DNA from: Atkinsonella hypoxylon
Taxonomy: Eukaryota; Ascomycota; Sordariomycetes; Hypocreales; Clavicipitaceae
DNA length: 63,657 nt
Assembly (NCBI GenBank): GCA_000729835.1
Contig: JFHB01000181.1
Location: 1-63,657, forward strand
Direction: 5' to 3'
Under the pieces are notes generated by a model. The model saw nothing but the letters and a program-made list of their open reading frames with translations, searched no databases and had not been told where the DNA came from. The position numbers and the translations under genes are program-made. Below, in pieces: positions 56,530 to 63,657 of this stretch (within the stretch, counting starts at the first letter, position 1; every line of letters begins with the position of its first letter).

Positions 56530-56563
56530 CAGCTAACGACCTAGGTACCTAGGTCGTTAGCTG
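56530..56563. repeat. Perfect 34-bp palindrome
   Basis: Each half reads CAGCTAACGACCTAGGT and its reverse complement, meeting at a central GGTACC with no spacer or mismatch; pairing fails at the next base pair out (A/G). It can form a cruciform in DNA or a 17-bp stem with no loop spacer. Confidence 0.95.
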
Positions 56564-58800
56564 GGTCACGATTGTTGGCCAATTAAAGCCGGCGGGGCTG
56601 AAGGGTGCTCCAATCTGTTCTACGCGCGAGCCAACACTTTGGTAAAAGTTGCCGCGCATTCACGAATTCAGCATGTACATACATACATGAGGGAGGCACA
56701 AAGAACGCAGCGTGGATGTTCCGAGCTGCCGACGAGGTAGGTATTGGAAGACCGGTGATTTGATGAACTGTGCTTTTTCTGGGCGCCATGTCCGTCACGG
56801 ATGAGAGCAAGACAGAGTTGGTTGGTGGCTTTGTTTCACCTCTAGGGATCGGTATCCAACCCCTTGGTTCCGGGTGCGACACACCTGACAAGAGGACAAC
56901 GAGGTCTTGGACCCACATCTCCCAGTACATGTGAGGTACTTCTCTGCGTCCGTAGTAGCCAGAGGAACTAGGTGTCGCTGAGGTTCGCACGTGAAAAAAA
57001 AAAAACCTGAGATACCCTTTAATCATAAATTATCCTGATTGGTCCACCAGCTAGCTAAGCTAATTCATGGCCCAGCTGTCGAGAAAGCTGAATCCTGAGA
57101 AACGTTGACTCCACTCGTTGACACCAATGAACCTTGTTTGTCTTTCGGTCGGCTGGCGGGTCGTGCCTTCAGACTTTGTTCGGGGTTGTTCGATTCGCCG
57201 CATATGCACCATAATCCGTACTGTACTGCACAGTAGACTCGATAACCTGGCCCGTACGGAGCACAGAGACAATCGCAACATGTTGTAGCCAAGGAAGGTG
57301 GATTCATTTGAAATGCCCGGTTGCACGCACGCATGCCTACTAACCTTATAACTATGCCTCTCTCTGTGTGCATACTCCGTAATAGCAGGTACCGCTATGT
57401 GCTTGCTCGTTCCCAGGAGGCAACACAGCATGAATAGCGCTGCGCCCTCGCACGGTGGCAAGCAGTTTAATCCCTTTTTCACTTCGTCATATTCTCGTGC
57501 CTGTGCTCGTGGATGGACGCTGCCCTCCCCCCCCCCCCCCCCACACAACCGTCCAAGGGCGTAGTGCTATTGGAAACGATTGTCAGTAAAAGGCCAACTG
57601 GTGTTAGTTCAAGTCTGCTAGTTGGGCATCGTTACGCAGCCGTTGGACCTACCCTGGTCCCTGTCCCGACTCGGCGCCACTCAAACGCCGTCGGCTTGTA
57701 GATGCTCTGGTTGGAGGCGAGGCTGCTGCCCACCAGACACCTTTGAGGAGCCGTGTACATTCATCTGTTAGTCGGTTGAGCAAGACCGCGCCTCGATGCT
57801 GCCGTAGGTAACTTTGGAAGATTCACCCTCGATGTTAACAAGAAAACGAGCACTCCCACGATTGTGCGCGCCCGTCGACTCCATAAATCCGGCGCCTCTA
57901 GGGCCTTAGTGTTCGACGTGGTCGCCCGTGCTTCGCAAATCCCCTCACAAGCAGGTGGTCAATTTGCATGACGGGTCCTAAGGCGAGAGAGAGACGGGTT
58001 GCAGGACCCTTTATGAAATCTGTCCCCCGCGTGGTTGCAGCTCGTGGTTGCAGCTCGTGGTGCTTGTGGTTGCAACTTGTGTCTATCAAGACTAGACTCC
58101 ATTTGGCATTGGCCCACCTCCCCCTTCATGGCCAGGTCCCCCCCCCCCCCCCAATGTGCCTCATGTGCCTCTCTACACTCCCAACTCCGTACCGCACCGC
58201 AGACCTCCCTCCCTCCCCTCACCCGCCTTCTCTTGTTACAACTCTCAAAGCCCTTACATCCTCTCGACGCTGCCTCATTTCTTCGCTTCTGGACTCCTGG
58301 ACTCCTGAACAAGCCTTTGAATTTGACGCCTTTCTGTCTTTGTTGTCCATGAAATCACACTCTGGCTTGGGCTGATGCACGAGGACTGCCTCTTTCTTTC
58401 CCGCTCGGCAACGTCCCCTCGGTACTAGACCGCTGCTCCTTATCCAGTCACGACACCCCCCAGGTTCATGCGCCAGCACCCCTCTTCCACTCTCACCTGG
58501 ATATCAACAGCCAAGGCTTGTCATCACTGGATAAGCTACCTTTATTAGGCGCCCGATCACTTTTCTTTCCGTCCCTGCTCTGTCTTGGTCATACTTCGAA
58601 TCCTCTTCAGGACCTGTTACAAGCACTAGTCTCGCGGATTTACCGCTTCGTGCGACTGCCATTACCCAATCGATCTGGCTTGGCTTTGATACAACAGCGT
58701 TCACAGAGCCAAGAGGTTACAGCTTTCGGAACGAACTGAGCGGTAATTGCGACCCAGAGGCTTTCCGGATCGGCGTTTGCAATTGTGACTCGCCTCTAAG

Positions 58801-61768
58801 ATGGCGCAAAATGGGTATGTTCGAAGCTTTTTTTTTTTCTTGTGTCTTGTCTCGGCGGATCTACCTTAGCAAGCTTATTGCGGAGTGACGCACAATGCGG
58901 ATCTTTGGTTTACCGAACCGCCTTGTGTCTGTCAACTACTGTTCAGCTGTAAATGCATGGAGAGCTCGGCCACCATAAACGTATCGGTTGGTTTACAGAC
59001 TTCTCTCTCCATTCACAACCGTGAAATAATCTGTGTTGTATCCCCATGCTTCACCTTAACACCATAGCGGGGCTGAAAGGCAGATCGTCGTACTCGAGGC
59101 TAACATCATCTCAGCGTCTACTCCACCGGCCAGTTCATGAACCCTGGGCCGGCTCCCAAACCACCTTCTGACCGACCGAAACTCAACCTGACACCAAGCG
59201 CTAACTTGCCCGGCAGTATGGCAAACATGGCAATTTCTCCCACTCGAAGCGCCGCGAGTTCCATCTACACAACCTCTACTATTTCCCTACCAATTGCCCG
59301 CCAGCAGTCTAACAACGTGGACGGCATGGGAGGGGTTGCAGTAAAGAAGGAGGGATGGGCGTCTGTGAAGGAGAGCAAAAATTTCATTCAGCCCTGGAAA
59401 CAAAAGTATTTGATTCTTCGAAAAGAGAGTCTCGACTTCCATAAAACGGAGGGTGGCAAAGTGTCGTACACACTCTACTTGAAAGATGTAGTCAATGTCG
59501 GGAGAGTAGAAGCTGCTGGCACCATCTTTGAAATTAAAAGAAAGCCCGACGGCATCTCTAACAGCCCCGGAGACGACGACGGCAAAACAAAAACGCTTCA
59601 AATCAAGGTCAAGTCTGACGACGACCTGTACGAATGGATCGACTTCATCTACGGCTCCTGTCCAGGCATGGGAGGTGTAAGCAATCCGACCAACTTTTCT
59701 CATGCTGTGCATGTCGGTTTTGATCCCCAAACGGGAGAATTCGTTGGCTTGCCGCCCGAGTGGTCTAAGCTACTCAATTCCTCCGCCATCACCAAGGAGG
59801 ACTACGAGCGTAATCCCCAGGCTGTGTTCGAGGTACTTGACTTCTACACTGATCTCGCTAAGAGAGCCGAAAACTCAAATCAGTATACCAGTATGGCACC
59901 CACACCCCCAGGGGGCATGCAACACAAACAACTAGGTGCTATCAACTCGATCGCGCCCCCTCGCCCAGCCCCTCCGACTCCTACTCAGCGCAGTTTCAGC
60001 ACCACACCGCCTCAGTCAAGCAGTGGTGTTCCAAGGCGTCCTGCAGCAGCAGAGCAGCAGCAGCAGATGCAGAATTCATCACCCAATTATGTGTCGCAGG
60101 ATGCTCTCAGAGAGGAGCAACGACGGAAGCAGTTGGATGCGCAACGACAGCGAGAAGCAGAAGAGCGGGAAAGAAGGGAGTTGGAAGCATACAACGCATC
60201 CCTGCCCAAGAACAAGTTGCCTCTGGCACAACAAGAAATTGGTGGTTACGGTGGCAGCTCTGGATCTGGAGATCGCTTCAATCCAACCAGGGCTGCACCG
60301 CCTGCACCAAAGCCGTCTGGTAGCCCAGCTAATGGCTTGCGCGCCCAGAGACCCGCGCCTGCTCCTCCGTCATCAGCTTCACATTCTCGCCCGCCTCCAG
60401 GATCTCAATCAAGCTCCAGTGCCTATCGGGACCCTGCGAGTCAGACACAACGATTGCTCCGAAACGACAATTCATCAGCACCAAGAAATCCAAACGGAAC
60501 ACAAACCTCACAGTCGAGGCAGCCAAAGCCCGCACACGCTGCATCTCGTCTACCAGCACCTGTCAAGCCGCTTAATGTGGCCCCAAAGCCCAGCCAAGCT
60601 CAACAGCAACAACCAGATGGAGTCAAGACCGCTGAGGCCGCGCTTGCTGCAAAGCCAGCACCGTCAGAACGCAAGCAAGATGTACGCATGTCTACCATGT
60701 CGGAAATCGAAGTCATGGCGAAGCTCAAGGAGGCCGTGTCCAAAGATGATCCCAACCTGTCGTACTCAAAGCAGAAGAAGATTGGACAAGGTGCATCCGG
60801 TTCCGTCTACGTTGCTAAAATCAAGGACACAGCTCAAGGTATCGCAAGGGAGATCCTTCGACAGCAAGGAGCGCGAGCGCAGGTCGCCATCAAACAGATG
60901 GACCTTGCTCATCAACCGAGAAAGGAGTTGATTGTAAACGAAATCATGGTCATGAAGGACAGCAAGCACAGAAACATTGTCAACTTTGTCGACGCCTTTT
61001 TGAGGAACAACGACAAGGAACTTTGGGTAGTAATGGAGTTCATGGAGGGTGGTCCTCTCACAGACGTCATTGAAAACAATCCCCCCATGACTGAAGAGCA
61101 GATTTCCACTATTTGCAACGAGGTATGTTGCCTGTTGTATTCATGTACGATATTGCATGATGAAACACTAACCGTGGTCTTTTCCTTTATTTTTTTGCTT
61201 AGACTTGCCGGGGATTACAGCACCTCCATGCCCAGAGTATTATTCACAGAGACATCAAGAGTGACAATGTGCTCCTTGACGCGCGTGGCAATGTCAAGAT
61301 TAGTGAGTATCCCTCCTACGATCCCACAGATATGGAGTAACCTCTAACACGATTGCAGCCGACTTCGGCTTCTGTGCCAAGCTCACTGATGCAAGATCGA
61401 AACGAGCCACCATGGTGGGCACGCCATATTGGATGGCGCCTGAGGTAGTCAAGCAAAAGGAGTATGGGCCTAAGGTCGATGTCTGGTCTCTCGGTATCAT
61501 GGCTATCGAAATGATTGAATCGGAACCCCCCTATCTCAACGAAGAGCCATTGAAGGCACTGTACCTGATTGCCACCAACGGAACTCCCCGGCTCAAGAAG
61601 CCAGAAAAGCTCAGCAAGGAACTCAAGGCCTTCCTGTCAGTCTGTCTATGTGTCGAAGTTAAGAGTCGCGCCTCGGCTAATGAACTGGTGGCACACGATT
61701 TTTTGAAGCATGGATGTCCCCTTGGAAGCCTAGCTGAGTTGTTAGCGTTTAAGAAGCATCCAAAGTAG
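58801..61768 (+). CDS. CLA4: p21-activated kinase Cla4 (PH-CRIB-kinase)
   Basis: Cdc42/Rac effector kinase for polarity, septation and hyphal growth. Four exons (58801-58814, 59115-61122, 61203-61302, 61359-61768) give 843 residues. The 14-nt first exon (MAQNG) uses donor GTATGT and a 300-nt intron ending GCTAACATCATCTCAG, a textbook branch point, and enters VYSTGQFMNPGPAPKPP in phase. A start at ATG 59137 is the fallback. PH domain at about residues 82-190 (KKEGWASVKES, WKQKYLILRKE), CRIB at about 205-225 (SNPTNFSHAVHVGFDPQTGE), then a long Pro/Gln/Ser-rich linker. The kinase domain occupies the last ~280 residues: GQGASGSVYVA, VAIKQMD, HRDIKSDNVLL (spliced), TDFGFCAKL, activation loop KRATMVGTPYWMAPEV. 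The PH domain separates Cla4 from Ste20. Confidence 0.95.
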
Positions 61769-63657
61769 AAACCCATTGATTATCAGTTGCTACCGAGGGT
61801 GGGGTTATGTTATATATAGCCGCTCTGTTCTTGAGCAGGGGGTTTCGATATTCGGGCGGCATGATTCCAGGAAGCAGAAAGAATGACGTTGCGTCAGGCT
61901 CTCTTTTTGAGACATGAGAAACAAGGGCGTTTGGGTTTAGGAAATGAAAACATGTCCTTCGTGAGCAGGCGTCTGATCAGTTTGGTGCTCGTGCCTTTTT
62001 GAAGAGGCTCAATGTGCAGTCACATGTCGTAGAGATTGAAGTGGGGGATGGGAAGATGAAAGTCAGGGCATGAGGGCAGTATTGATGCCTATATCATTAT
62101 CATATCACTGGCATGGAATCCAGCATAGGTCGACACGTGGTCGAAATGATGCAGTAGTTGCCGCCGTGGAGACGCTCGACGTTTAGAAACTTTTGTCAAG
62201 ATACTTTTGGGAGTAGATAAAATGCCGCACTAGGTAACATTTGTCCTGCCTGGGAGTACATTCGATCAGAAGTTTGCTTCGTCTTGTATGCAGACTTGAC
62301 CAACTAAAGTTGGGAAGTAGTGGCGCCGTCCACGCTACTTACGTTAGGTACCTATGTGGCAGCGAGTGTACTCCGTACTGCATTGAATCATGCCAATCCG
62401 TGCTATATATCCGTGCTATACGTATACGAGTCAGCCTCTGCGGAGTAGGGAGCATCCCTTTGAACCGTTTCCGAGCCAGCCGATGCCGAGCCAAGGTGGA
62501 AGGGATACCGATCCAAAGGTCCGCAGCTTGAGGAGTCTGCTGCCGCCCATTTAGGTATTTATGGGGAGCCTCAAACCAGACAGGACAAGACAGGAAGGAC
62601 GCGGTGTTTCTTCCGCGAATTGAGCCAGATTGACAGCGTTGTATTCAAGGATAGTACAGAGTACTCCGTACGCAGCTGGCATATCACACCGGTCATCATA
62701 GCAAGGGGTTGAGAGCACGACAAATTTCACGGCGAGTCCTGACCTGAATTGATTGCCAGTATTCGTTGTGTAATCTGTCACCCGCTGAGGGAGGGGTTTC
62801 TTGGTGGTAAAGGATGGGGAGGCGTCTCCTGCTGCACATGAGTGTGAACCCCTGAAATAATGCCCCTAACCAGTTCTGTTGAAGCCTAGCGTAGCCATCG
62901 TGGCGGTATGTTGGAAACAGGCTGGGCTGGGACATGGGGGGGGGGGGGGGTTCAAACCACACGTCAAGCTTCAAGCTGCGGCTGGGGCTGATAGTCTGGT
63001 GATGAAGCATCACGAACGGGAGCGTTATGCTGTTGTATGAAGGCCAGGGAAAGCTGTGAGCGAAGCTAGATGCAGATACTGTGTGATACCGTCGTATCGT
63101 GCAAGCTTGAATGCAGGTCCACAGGGTAGAATTGTCATGGTTCTGCATGGCCAATGGTGGTGGGCGGAGTAAACTCGGTAAGGAAAAGATCGAGAACCGG
63201 TATGCTTGTAGTTTCAGATGTGTAATAGTTAAGGCGGACACGTGCTGGACGAATAATCTGTTAGGATAAGGTTTTTTGCCTCCCCATCCTTGGGGGCACC
63301 TGGATAAAATATAGGCCTATTCAGAATGTCTTCATGCTTTATGGCGGTTTCTATTTCTTTTCCTTTTCCTCTTTCCCCTTCTCTAAAGTCGATTTAATAT
63401 CTAGCGCCAATTGTGCCAATGATCATGTCTCACGAGCTGGTTGCTTGCCTGGGCTTTACCCGCTTTCCCACTGCCTTTGAAAAGCCAGTGGTCTGTTCTG
63501 CGCATGAGCATGAGCATTGTTATCGATCATAGACGGCCCGTTCTCTGTCGACGTTCGAGCGGGAGCACTGCCGACGACGCTGGATTCCACGGAGGGTGCT
63601 TGTACTCAGGAGGACATGAGGGCATGAAGCCTTTTTTTTTTTTTTCTTTTTTTTTTT
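61769..63657. other. Right edge, no supported gene
   Basis: 1.9 kb: the CLA4 3' region, TACTCCGTA motifs (about 62364 and 62660), a 15-nt G run (62936-62950), and a terminal T tract where the sequence stops. The frame at 62696-63241 (minus) shows no domain and no good splice partners. Confidence 0.55.

Larger units (their letters stand above)
55031..58800. other. Intergenic region of 3.8 kb
   Basis: No supported gene: short frames are GC- or repeat-driven. It contains a GTT microsatellite (55804-55838), AGGTACCT-type motifs (about 56085, 56310-56355), a 34-bp perfect palindrome (56530-56563), C runs of 16 nt (57527-57542) and 15 nt (58138-58152), a short GTGGTTGCAGCTC tandem (about 58030-58060) and the C/T-rich promoter and leader of CLA4 (about 58090-58790). 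Confidence 0.65.

Noticed and set aside
59936..60931. 331-codon frame inside CLA4
   Set aside because: It overlaps the CLA4 linker and kinase exon in another frame; its Gln/Ser/Arg bias mirrors the repetitive codons of the real frame.
1..63657. tRNA genes, rRNA, CRISPR arrays and riboswitches
   Set aside because: By eye I found no tRNA-like B box with matching arms, no rRNA segments and no regularly spaced repeats; a tRNAscan-SE run would be decisive for tRNAs.
1..63657. Secondary-metabolite cluster or toxin system
   Set aside because: No polyketide synthase, peptide synthetase, terpene cyclase or toxin-like domain appears in any frame of useful length.

Overview
The window reads as nuclear DNA of a filamentous ascomycete, most likely a sordariomycete and probably of the order Hypocreales. 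The signs are short introns (56-331 nt, mostly under 150) with GTRNGY donors and CTRAC-type branch points, pyrimidine-rich leaders, no operons, genes on both strands, and orthologues of typical Pezizomycotina proteins. The species cannot be fixed from sequence alone. The sequence begins in a G-rich tract and ends in a T tract, so it may be a whole contig broken at homopolymers.

Left block (1-23,242), gene-dense: an F-box/LRR protein with a C-terminal CaaX box (-), a PAS-domain kinase (+), the GATOR2/SEACAT subunit Sea4/Mio (-, four exons assembled from separate reading frames), rRNA-processing factor Efg1 (+, divergent from SEA4), an uncharacterised double-stranded-RNA-binding-domain protein (+), tRNA 2'-phosphotransferase Tpt1 (-), and a large serine-rich protein of unknown function (-).

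Middle (23,243-33,678): about 10 kb without a convincing gene. It contains AT-rich, possibly RIP-mutated DNA and a 413-bp TA-bounded inverted-repeat element (MITE-like). A related type of element with 38-bp terminal inverted repeats lies at 4,424-4,830.

Right block (33,679-61,768): a MAP-kinase phosphatase of the Msg5 type (+), the ER nucleotide-sugar transporter Hut1 (-), transposon-like relics, an orphan gene split by an apparent 1-nt frameshift, Aurora kinase (+), the mitochondrial protease Atp23 (-), glutamate 5-kinase Pro1 (+), ribosome-biogenesis factor Nip7 (-), a decayed amino-acid transporter (pseudogene), glycyl-tRNA synthetase with two candidate start codons (+), and the PAK kinase Cla4 (+) with a 14-nt first coding exon.

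Most genes are housekeeping genes for growth control (PAS kinase, Sea4/TORC1, Cla4, Msg5, Aurora) and translation or ribosome supply (Efg1, Nip7, Tpt1, GlyRS). No biosynthetic cluster, CRISPR array or rRNA operon is present, and I recognised no tRNA gene. The most unusual features are the CaaX-tailed F-box protein, two MITE-like elements, a four-copy 39-bp minisatellite between convergent genes, a perfect 34-bp palindrome, a set of 14-16-nt poly-G/C tracts, and two genes caught in decay.
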